NCBI RefSeq assembly: GCF_032854445.1
Contig: NC_088307.1
Location: 28,860,484-28,924,483, forward strand
DNA: 64,000 nt
Origin: Liolophura sinensis
Lineage: Eukaryota; Mollusca; Polyplacophora; Chitonida; Chitonidae
Direction: 5' to 3'
Shown here: positions 39,601 to 46,827 of the stretch, piece by piece
Numbering within the stretch: the first letter of the stretch is position 1
Layout of the letters: every line of letters begins with the position of its first letter
The notes under the pieces: generated by a model
What the model saw: the letters and a program-made list of their open reading frames with translations, nothing else
The model's database searches: none
What the model was told of the DNA's origin: nothing
Program-made: the position numbers and the translations under genes

Positions 39601-42600
39601 AGTCATGAATATACACTCCACAAGATTGCCACAGTCATGAATAAACATCCCACAGGGTTGCCACAGTCATGAATAAACGTCCCACAGGGTTGCCACAGTC
39701 ATGAATAAATGTCTCGCAATGTTGCCACAGTCATGAATATACACTCCACAAGATTGCCACAGTCATGAATAAACGTCCCACAGCATTGCCACAGCCATGA
39801 ATAAAGGTCACACAGCATTGCCACAGTCATGAATAAATGTCCTACAGCATTGCCACAGTCATGAATAAATGTCCCACACCATTGTCATGAATATATGTCC
39901 CATGGTGTTGCCACAGTCATGAATAAATGTCCCACAGCAAAATGTTAGGCAACTATTGCGGGATCACATTCACTATAATATGGGCGTCTGAAAAATGTTT
40001 TGCAAAAAATTCTTTTCAAAAGTAGTGAGAGTAGACAAATGGTAGAGAAAACTGAGGGGCTTATCATTTGTGAACCTCTATAAGTGCTTATGTATTCTGT
40101 AAGCTTCTAAAGGAAAGATGTGTCATTTGTGCCTCTGGAATATGTGGAGACAAGTAATAGGTAAATTAATGTTAACAAAGGTTATCTGACATTTTCCACA
40201 AGCTATGTGATACAGGACTTTTTACCTTAAATATATGTGGAAGGATTGAGGAATTAAGGCATGTGTAGGGTATGCTGTTTGAAGAGGGTCACGTTCACAC
40301 TGACATGCACTTCCTTTACTTAATACTTGTGATATTTACATGCACAATATTACAAGATCAGTTAAAATGAATGTGGACTATTTTGTGTGGCTGCAGGCTG
40401 TAGAAGTGATCCGTCCTGTTGAGTGTGTACAGACTCACCCGGTGTCCACCATAGTTAATAACTCCAGGAACAAGTCACCTGACTGTGTAAGACCCATTGA
40501 CCTCACGTAAGTTCGTGCGCAAGTGTTTTTTTATGTTTTCGTCTTCTTGACTTCTTCAAGAGAAATTAAAAAATCGGATAGTATTGGAGGATTACAGGGC
40601 AAAGTGAAAGGGAAAGACAACTCAAGAATTTTGGTGATGGAATTATAGAATAACATATTGCTTGCTGGTTGTCAAAAATAGAGCCTGTTTATGGCCATTA
40701 ATCAAATTTTAACAAGTTTGTGAAATAATTAACCTATGCTTGTACATTGTATGTACACAGGTTAGCCATACGCAGGTGGACACATTTCTCAGTTGAGGTC
40801 TTACTTTTGGCCAATCATATTGCCACAATTCTTAATCTTCTGAATGATGGCTCTGATTAGCTGTTTCCTGTTTTCAGTATTGAGCCCAACCCAATGGATT
40901 TACCTTGAGCATTGGAAAGCTCAGGTGCATCAGCACTAGTCCATGTATGCAGTATCTGCCTGCATTACTTTTCACGTTACAGAATTTCATAGCATTTATA
41001 TTACTTTTGATTTTCGTTTCTTTATGATTATAAACTTCACTTTTATTCTATGCACAAGTATTTGTGTTTCAGGCATGATTGTTAGGCAATCCTTAACCTG
41101 CCGGTAGTGGAAGACTTAACAGCTTCTGCTGGAGGATCCTTAGCCCTAATTGACAAATAAGTGCGCTTGATGAAATCCAGCTCTGGCTGGTGTTGATGTT
41201 GTTTTATGTCAAACTACTGCATCCTCCATCCAATAACATGTCAACTTAAACATCAATTACCAAAAGAGATATTGGACTTTCAATTCAGTTACGTGGCAAA
41301 GTGTGGTGTTTTTTATCAAACTCCTTGGTTTCCTATACCTCTAAATCAATAGCCACTATCAGAAAAGCTCAAAATTCAACCGTCTGTCCAAAATCAAGTC
41401 ACCTTCCGAAAGTTTACTCCCAGATATTCACAAGAAATGGGGACCATCAAAGCTGTCAAATGAACCTGTAATCGAAGTGAACGAACCTTGAATCAGACAT
41501 CAAACACTGATCATAGAGATACATTACATTCCTGCATGATAAAATGTTTTCTGTGTAAAATAATGACAAAAAGTTGATCAGACATCAAACACTGATCATA
41601 GAGATACATTACCTTCCTGCATGATAAAATGTTTTCTGTGTAAAACAATGATAAAAAGTTGATCAGGCATCAAAGGATACATGAAAAGTTACAATAAAAT
41701 GAAGGCTATGATTTTAAAAAAATGAAGATACTTACAATAAAAAATAAAATACCGTTAATTACTGAATTCCTGACTTAGTGTATTGTCAGTGTGTATAAGA
41801 ATCATTGTTAAATTAAGTGTTAGGGGTGATTTCTCAAAAATTACAGGATGTATTGAGCTCAGGGTTTTCTCGCATGTAGAGCACAGTAACATGTGGGGGA
41901 TATTCCTTCATTGATTCGGTGGGTGCATACTGAACTCAGGGTTGGCACACATGTAGACCACAACAGCACGAGGGGAATATTCAGTATGATTCGGTGTGTG
42001 CATACTGAGCTCAGGGTTGGCACACATGTAGACCACAATAGTACGAGGGGGATATTCCATCGCTGATTCGGTGTGTGCATACTGAACTCAGGGTTGGCAC
42101 ACATGTAGACCACAATAGTACGAGGGGGATATTCCATCGCTGATTCGGTGTGTGCATACTGAACTCAGGGTTGGCACACATGTAGACCACAATAGTACGA
42201 GGGGGATATTCCATCACTGATTCGGTGTGTGCATACTGAACTCAGGGTTGGCACACATGTAGACCACAGTAGCATGAGGGGGATATTCCATCACTGATTC
42301 GGTGTGTGCATACTGAACTCAGGGTTGGCACACATGTTGACCACAGTAGCACGAGGGGGATATTCCATCACTGATTTGGTGTGTGCATACTGAACTCAGG
42401 GTTGGCACACATGTAGACCACAGTAGTACGAGGGGGATATTCCATCACTGATTTGGTGTGTGCATACTGAACTCAGGGTTGGCACACATGTAGACCACAA
42501 TAGTACGAGGGGGATATTCCATCACTGATTTGGTGTGTGCATACTGAACTCGGGGTTGGCACACATGTAGACCACAATAGCACGAGGGGGATATTCCATC

Positions 42601-43051
42601 ACTGATTCGGTGTGTGCATACTGAACTCGGGGTTGGCACACATGTTGACCACAATAGCACGAGGAGGATATTCCATCACTGATTCGGTGTGTGCATACTG
42701 AACTCAGGGTTGGCACACATGTAGACCACAATAGCATGAGGGGGATATTCAATCATTGATTCGGTGTGTGCATACTGAAGTCAGGATTGGCACATATGTT
42801 GCACGAGGGGGATATTCCATCATTGATTACGAAATAAAGACCAAGTATTTTATGTATCCTTTGAGGTACATTTGGTGTCGTACTCAAGTAATTGATGACC
42901 GTTTTCATGTGTTGATGACAGGAAGAAGAGTAAGCCGTCTGCCAGCAGCTCTTTCATGATGAACTGGCTAGCCAAAGGGAAGAAGGAATCTCCAGTGAAG
43001 AAATCAGATGATGGCCCTCCAGAGAAAAAATTGAAGATGGAACAGGCTTGA
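30607..43051 (+). CDS. HMCES: HMCES, SRAP-domain abasic-site DNA-protein crosslinking protein (9 coding exons)
   Basis: Coding exons are 30607-30626, 31564-31701, 31966-32187, 35436-35800, 36158-36219, 37200-37280, 38855-38920, 40397-40506 and 42922-43051. All introns are GT-AG, phases agree throughout, and the sum is 1,194 nt (397 aa; human HMCES is about 354). The protein begins MCGRTAC, the SRAP signature in which Cys2, exposed after Met removal, forms a thiazolidine crosslink with abasic sites in single-stranded DNA at forks. Further SRAP landmarks are PMQWGLVPSW (about 75-84), NNCRSD, GRRCVVLADGFFEW with the catalytic Glu at about 130, LLTMAGVFDVW, and IHDRMP with the catalytic His at about 292. 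Residues about 145-249 form a charged insertion rich in EVK repeats and much longer than the human equivalent. The C-terminus has a hydrophobic SSFMMNWLAKGKK motif placed like the human PCNA-binding segment. The gene is head-to-head with an unknown minus-strand gene and convergent with QTRT2. Identity is secure; boundaries rest on splice signals and family alignment from memory. Confidence 0.95.
31564..31701 (+). CDS. HMCES: HMCES coding exon 2
   Basis: 138 nt, entered after CAG at 31561-31563 and left at GTAAGA. It encodes CTLDPGEVRRACTYRD through YYPSHNVAPGSYT. This matches the human N-terminal SRAP stretch, including the Asn-containing PSHN turn near the active site. Confidence 0.93.
31966..32187 (+). 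CDS. HMCES: HMCES coding exon 3 (SRAP core)
   Basis: 222 nt between a TGCAG acceptor and a GTAAGT donor. It carries the conserved PMQWGLVPSW, NMNNCRSD, KKSFKGPL and GRRCVVLADG blocks of the SRAP fold. Confidence 0.95.
32422..32505 (-). repeat. Dispersed repeat D2, minus copy in HMCES intron 3
   Basis: Forward GCAACAATGCAATGGCCGTT and TGACAGCTAC through TTAAAACCGAAA, the inverse of the 25-kb copy. Confidence 0.55.
34242..34450. repeat. 69-bp tandem repeat, 3 copies, HMCES intron 3
   Basis: Units contain GATTTCAAACTCTGAGTATT and CAGCGCCTGCCCACCTTAAG. Nearly identical. Confidence 0.88.
34540..35185. repeat. 54-bp minisatellite, about 12 copies, HMCES intron 3
   Basis: Core GTAGGACAGGAGAGGAGGCC and AGCACCAAAAGTCTCTGATA. 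The 18-codon period gives a 235-codon minus ORF by repetition. It ends about 250 bp before exon 4. GTAGGACAGG resembles a 5' splice site in each unit. Confidence 0.9.
35436..35800 (+). CDS. HMCES: HMCES coding exon 4 (catalytic Glu plus EVK-rich insertion)
   Basis: 365 nt. The first residues complete GFFEWKRD (catalytic Glu; human has GFYEW) and PYYIYFPQ. A low-complexity charged segment follows, made of near-repeats of about 8-10 residues such as VKVEVKPEVKDEVK, then an acidic Cys-containing tail CGEGCDNGSSC. The donor is GTACAG. Confidence 0.92.
36005..36095 (+). mobile_element. HMCES: SINE family 1, tail fragment in HMCES intron 4
   Basis: Diverged piece with GAAATGTTCTTGAGTGTGG and TATAAAGCACTAATCAGTAA, lying between exons 4 and 5. 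Confidence 0.55.
36158..36219 (+). CDS. HMCES: HMCES coding exon 5
   Basis: 62 nt between CCCAG and GTAAGT. It encodes EWQGPRLLTMAGVFDVWKPA, matching the human WRLLTMAGIFDCWEP block. Confidence 0.94.
36345..36640 (+). mobile_element. tRNA-derived SINE (family 2) in HMCES intron 5
   Basis: Begins GTGGCCTAATGGTTAGAGCG (A-box) and GGGATCAAACCCTGGTC (B-box), a clear tRNA-like head. A long body follows, ending TGACTGAAAAATTGTTAAGT and GGCGTTAAACCCCAAGCATC. Confidence 0.8.
36712..37075 (+). repeat. Dispersed repeat D1, copy 3, interrupted by a SINE
   Basis: GAAATGATTTGTTTGTGTCA and GAACTGTGCAAACTGTTTTT match the other copies. The repeat resumes after the SINE at AGGTGGTTGAAAAGGTTG. Confidence 0.55.
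36891..37045 (-). mobile_element. SINE family 1 nested in an older dispersed repeat
   Basis: Minus-oriented copy flanked by AGGTGGTT at 36883-36890 and 37046-37053, a clean 8-bp target-site duplication. It lacks the tRNA head. The host is the dispersed repeat seen near 18.1 and 21.2 kb. It lies in HMCES intron 5. Confidence 0.75.
37200..37280 (+). CDS. HMCES: HMCES coding exon 6 (catalytic His)
   Basis: 81 nt, phase 0 to 0, between a CCCCGCAG acceptor and a GTGAGT donor. It encodes SAEPLYSYSIITVDASPA and then WIHDRMP, with the catalytic His at about residue 292. Confidence 0.94.
37345..37560 (-). mobile_element. SINE family 1 running into the 75-bp array
   Basis: Tail, body and B-box side are present (GTTTTACGCCATGCTTAAG, GGAAGCCAGCATGAGCTGG, CTCCTGGGTTATGGCAC). 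The tRNA-head end merges directly into the minisatellite at 37,545. HMCES intron 6. Confidence 0.75.
37545..38245. repeat. 75-bp minisatellite, about 9 copies, HMCES intron 6
   Basis: Units contain CTAGTTAACTCTCATGGGTG and GCGCTAACCTATTCATGTCA. The 25-codon period yields a 268-codon plus ORF that I regard as an artefact, because the array continues out of a SINE. Confidence 0.9.
38855..38920 (+). CDS. HMCES: HMCES coding exon 7
   Basis: 66 nt, phase 0 to 0, between TTTCTAG and GTAAGT. It encodes ALLINEEEIEQWLEYGEV, corresponding to the human EEAVSKWLDFGEV helix. Confidence 0.93.
39115..39945. repeat. 32-bp minisatellite, about 26 copies, HMCES intron 7
   Basis: Core CACAGGGTTGCCACAGTCAT plus GAATAAACGTCC. 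Several variants recur in blocks, showing higher-order duplication of about three units. Confidence 0.9.
40397..40506 (+). CDS. HMCES: HMCES coding exon 8
   Basis: 110 nt between CTGCAG and GTAAGT. It encodes AVEVIRPVECVQTHPVSTIV followed by NNSRNKSPDCVRPIDL, matching human [23 protein letters not shown]. Confidence 0.94.
41492..41682. repeat. 85-bp direct duplication in HMCES intron 8
   Basis: Two nearly identical copies starting ATCAGACATCAAACACTGAT, plus a partial third. Upstream of the 77-bp array. Confidence 0.85.
41870..42820. repeat. About 77-bp minisatellite, 12 copies, HMCES intron 8
   Basis: Units contain TGATTCGGTGTGTGCATACT, CAGGGTTGGCACACATGTAG and GAGGGGGATATTCCATCACT. It ends about 100 bp before the last HMCES exon. 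Confidence 0.9.
42922..43051 (+). CDS. HMCES: HMCES terminal coding exon 9 with PCNA-binding-like tail
   Basis: 130 nt after GATGACAG, ending in TGA. It encodes SKPSASSSFMMNWLAKGKK and then a basic KKSDDGPPEKKLKMEQA tail. The hydrophobic core aligns with the human LLEQWLKREK motif implicated in PCNA binding. Adjacent Lys-rich residues could serve as a nuclear localisation signal (inference). Confidence 0.9.
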
Positions 43052-43074
43052 TCAAGCAACTTGATAATCCTGCA

Positions 43075-44665
43075 GTATGTGGATTATATGACTTCATCAT
43101 TCTGCGGAATGTGAATTTATGGCCGTGTTGTTTGCTGATCATCTGACTTTATGGCCCTGTGGTTTCTTAATCATGTGACTTTATGGCCATGTGGTTTGTC
43201 GATTTGACTTTTTGGCCACGTGTTGTGCTGATCATGTGACTTTATTGTCACCTGGTATGTTGATCGTGAGACTGTATGGCCATGTGGTTTGTTGATCATG
43301 TGACTTTATGGCCCTGTGGTTTCTTAATCATGTGACTTTATGGCCATGTGGTTTGTCGATTGGACTTTTTGGCCACGTGTTGTGCTGATCATGTGACTTT
43401 ATTGTCACCTGGTATGTTGATCATGAGACTGTATGGCCATGTGGTTTGTTGATCATCTGACTTTATGGCCCTGTGGTTTCTTAATCATGTGACTTTATGG
43501 CCATGTGGTTTGTCAGTTTGACTTTATGGCCACACGGTATGTTGATCATGTGAATTTATGGCCATGTGGTTTGTTGATTATGTGACTTTGTGGCCCTGTG
43601 GTTTGTTGATCATGTGACTTTATGGCCATGTGGTTTGTCGATTTGACTTTTTGGCCACGTGTTATGTTGATCATGTGACTTTATTGTCACCTGGTATGTT
43701 GATCGTGAGACTGTATGGCTTTGTGGTTTGTTGATCATGTGACTTTGTGGCCCTTTGGTTTCTTAATCATGTGACTATATGGCCATGTGGTTTGTTGATT
43801 TGACTTTTTGGCCACGTGTTGTGCTGATCATGTGACTTTATTGTCACCTGGTATGTTGATCGTGAGACTGTATGGCCATGTGGTTTGTTGATCATGTGAC
43901 TTTGTGGCCCTGTGGTTTCTTAATCATGTGACTTTATGGCCATGTGGTTTGTCGATTTGACTTTTTGGCCACGTGTTGTGTTGATCATGTGACTTTATTG
44001 TCACCTGGTATGTTGATCGTGAGACTGTATGGCTTTGTGGTTTGTTGATCACGTGACTTTGTGGCCGTGTGGTTTCTTAATCATGTGACTTTATGGCCAT
44101 GTGGTTTGTCGATTTGACTTTTTGGCCACGTGTTGTGCAGATCATGTGACTTTATTGTCACCTGGTATGTTGATCGTGAGACTGTATGGCCATGTGGTTT
44201 GTTGATCATGTGACTTTGTGGCCCTGTGGTTTCTTAATCATGTGACTTTATGGCCATGTGGTTTGTCGATTTGACTTTTTGGCCACGTGTTATGCTGATC
44301 ATGTGACTTTATTGTCACCCGGTATGTTGATCGTGAAACTGTATGGCTTTGTGCTTTGTTGATCATGTGACTTTGTGGCCCTGTGGTTTCTTAATCATAT
44401 GACTTTATGGCCATATTATTTGTCGATTTGACTTTATGGCCATTTGTTATGTTGATCATGTGACTTTAGTGTCATGTGGTATGTTGATCGTGAGACTGTA
44501 TGGCCATGTGGTTTGTTGATCATGTGACTGTGGCCGTGTGGTTTCTTAATCATGTTACTTTATGGCCATGTTATTTGTCGATTTGACTTTATGGCCATTT
44601 GTTATGTTGATCATGTGACTTTATTGTCATGTGGTATGTTGATCATGTATGCGACTCTTTGATCA
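43075..44665. repeat. HMCES: Compound minisatellite in the presumed HMCES 3' UTR
   Basis: A basic unit of about 35 bp (TGATCATGTGACTTTATGGC plus CATGTGGTTTGT) is arranged in a higher-order block of several diverged subunits, including TTTTTGGCCACGTGTTGTGC and TTGTCACCTGGTATGTTGAT. Starts about 25 nt after the HMCES stop. Confidence 0.9.
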
Positions 44666-45014
44666 TGTGGCAGATGTCAAATTCTCAGTTGATTGCACAC
44701 AGTTTTTGTTGAAGCAGAGATGGTCACATGATTTAGAAAAGAGGACGAAGTCAGCTAAATCTGAAATTACACCAAAAAGAGACAAAAGTCTCTACCTGCT
44801 TAAGTAAAAACAAGTGGCTCATGTTGCAACTGATTTGTAAAACAGACCAGGCAAAGAAATTTGCACGTTTCAGAAAGACACTGTAGCCTTGCACAGTATT
44901 TGCTTTTTTTTTTTTTTTTTTTGAAGTCCAGTTACTTGTTACGGTTAGATATTTTGCTGGTATATCTTGTAGATTATTGTTACTGTAGTTTGAACATTTA
45001 CTTTTTTTTGTACA

Positions 45015-45200
45015 AGGCATTTATCTAGATATGTATGTATACAATAGCTCACGTTGTTACCAGGCATTTATCTAGATAACCATGTATGTATGTGTACAAC
45101 AGCTCGCGTTAGTACCAGGCATTTATCTAGATAACCATGTATGTATGTGTACAACAGCTCACGTCAGTACCAGGCATTTATCTGGATATACATGTATGTG
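45015..45200. repeat. About 60-bp tandem repeat, 3 copies
   Basis: Units begin CAGGCATTTATCTAGATAAC and include ATGTATGTGTACAACAGCTC. Confidence 0.8.
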
Positions 45201-45929
45201 CATTGTATGTGTACAATAAGTCACTTTTGTTGATCAGATATGTTCATGAATGCATCAGACCACTCTGTTGTCTAGTAGTTTGTTTTTTTATTCAGGTGTA
45301 CTTCAGTGCTATTTCAGATGTTTCATGCATATGACATTCACAGACATTAATAGTTTTCTGGATCCTAAATTATAAAAACATTGTGGTTTTAGAGTTTTAA
45401 CTGTTTTGGTTCTTTTTATCTGGCTTGTGTGACTATTTTTATTTCATTGTGGATGTTCTCATTACCATAATGAAAGCCATTCTCTGCCTTTTGTTTTAAA
45501 CATATTCTTGCCAAGATATGACTGAAATATTGCCGATGTGGCGTTCAGCCATAATTATTCATTTGTTTACATCATTTCTGGTAAATGACCTAAAATCTTG
45601 CCCCAAAAATGGTCTTCTGATAGATTCATATAATACTCAAGTACAAGTGGTGTAGAAACGAAAGGTTCATTTTGACTCAATACTTCAGAACTTTATTATG
45701 CCATTCTGATAAAATGCTGAAATATTGAGTCAGAATGAACCTTTTGTTCTTTTGAGTTACACTACGTGTGTATTACGTGAAATTGTCTTATTGCACATAA
45801 TGCTGAATCTTACAATGAGTACTGTGTAAAACACGAATCAAATAAATACAATTAGTATGGCATCCTGCCTCCCAAACAAACCTCAGAATGCCTGTTAAAG
45901 ATCATTATAATTATCAAAATTATTAAACT

Positions 45930-46068
45930 TCGTCATGGGTGAACCAGCCGATGATAATGGATTCACTTGGGGTCTCCGCAATTTCCTCCCACCATCATGT
46001 TGTCGGTCTTCATGAAAGTGAATTATTTTGAGTATGGTCGCAAAACACCAAACAAATAAATAGTTGTG
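45930..46068 (+). mobile_element. SINE family 1, 3' part
   Basis: Diverged plus-oriented copy: TTTCCTCCCACCATCATGTT, GAATTATTTTGAGTATGG and AAAACACCAAACAAATAAAT. Lies between the HMCES and QTRT2 3' ends. Confidence 0.6.
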
Positions 46069-46284
46069 GGTGAAATTTTGGGTCTTCTCCACACTTTCCA
46101 TCACCCATCAAACTCACGGCTGCTCTGTGGGGTAAATATTCCTGACTGAGAGATCAACAACCAATCCATCTGTCCATCAATCTGTATTCTGAACTTGTTC
46201 CTAAATATCAAAATCTTAACAACTTCATCCACAGAAAAACAAAACATCATTCCTGATGTACATATAAAATGTGTATTGTTATAC

Positions 46285-46300
46285 TTTATTATGTAATAAA
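46285..46300. terminator. Candidate bidirectional poly(A) signal between HMCES and QTRT2
   Basis: TTTATT at 46285-46290 reads AATAAA on the minus strand for QTRT2, about 420 nt past its stop. AATAAA at 46295-46300 reads on the plus strand for HMCES. Together they form the near-palindrome CTTTATTATGTAATAAAG. An alternative plus-strand signal lies in CAAATAAATACA near 45,840. Confidence 0.5.
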
Positions 46301-46387
46301 GTTTTAGAATTTTAATTTCTGTGTTTAGTCTGAATATTGATGGGAATTTCTGTACATGCGTTTATTGTTGACGAGAACCTGCAGATC

Positions 46388-46735
46388 TAGATATTCATTG
46401 CTCAGCCTTTGGCAACTGTTCGTCTCTGAGAGTGGTACCAGAATTCATCGCTGTCATCTCATCGTTGCCATCTCTCATTGCTGCCATCCGTCATCTCTCA
46501 GCCTTTCGCGACTGTTCGTTTCTGAGAGTGGTACCAGAATTCATCGCTGTCATCTCATCGTTGCCATCTCTCATTGCTGCCATCCGTCATCTCTCAGCCT
46601 TTGGCGGCTGTTCGTCTCTGAAAGTGGTACCAGAATTTATCGCTGTCATCTCATCTTTGCCATCTCTAATTGCCGCCATCTCTCATTGCTGCCATTGCCG
46701 CCATTGCCGTCATCTCTCAGCCTGTGGAGACTGTT
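46388..46735. repeat. QTRT2: 96-bp tandem repeat containing copies of the QTRT2 stop region
   Basis: Three units with CTCTCAGCCTTTGGCGACTG, GAGTGGTACCAGAATTCATC and GCTGTCATCTCATCGTTGCC. A fourth match, CATCTCTCAGCCTGTGGAGA, is the actual QTRT2 C-terminal coding end at 46,711. The array lies in the QTRT2 3' UTR. Confidence 0.88.
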
Positions 46736-46827
46736 TCTTTATGAGGTGTACAAGGTCATCAAACTTGTCCTCATCAATTGCTTGTCGGATGGTGTGGAAA
46801 AACTCAAAGTAGTGATGAAAATTATGG
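46710..46827 (-). CDS. QTRT2: QTRT2 terminal coding exon 11
   Basis: 118 nt after CTCTTGCAG. It encodes [38 protein letters not shown] and stop. The first His (of HNF) is the fourth zinc ligand in the family. It matches human HNFEHYFGFFHYIREALKSD. Confidence 0.93.

Larger units (their letters stand above)
43052..46280 (+). other. Presumed HMCES 3' UTR and convergent intergenic space
   Basis: No coding sequence was recognised. It contains the compound minisatellite at 43,075-44,665, a three-copy repeat of about 60 bp at 45,015-45,200, a T-run near 44,905 and a SINE fragment at 45,930-46,068. How much of it is transcribed depends on which poly(A) signal is used. Confidence 0.5.
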
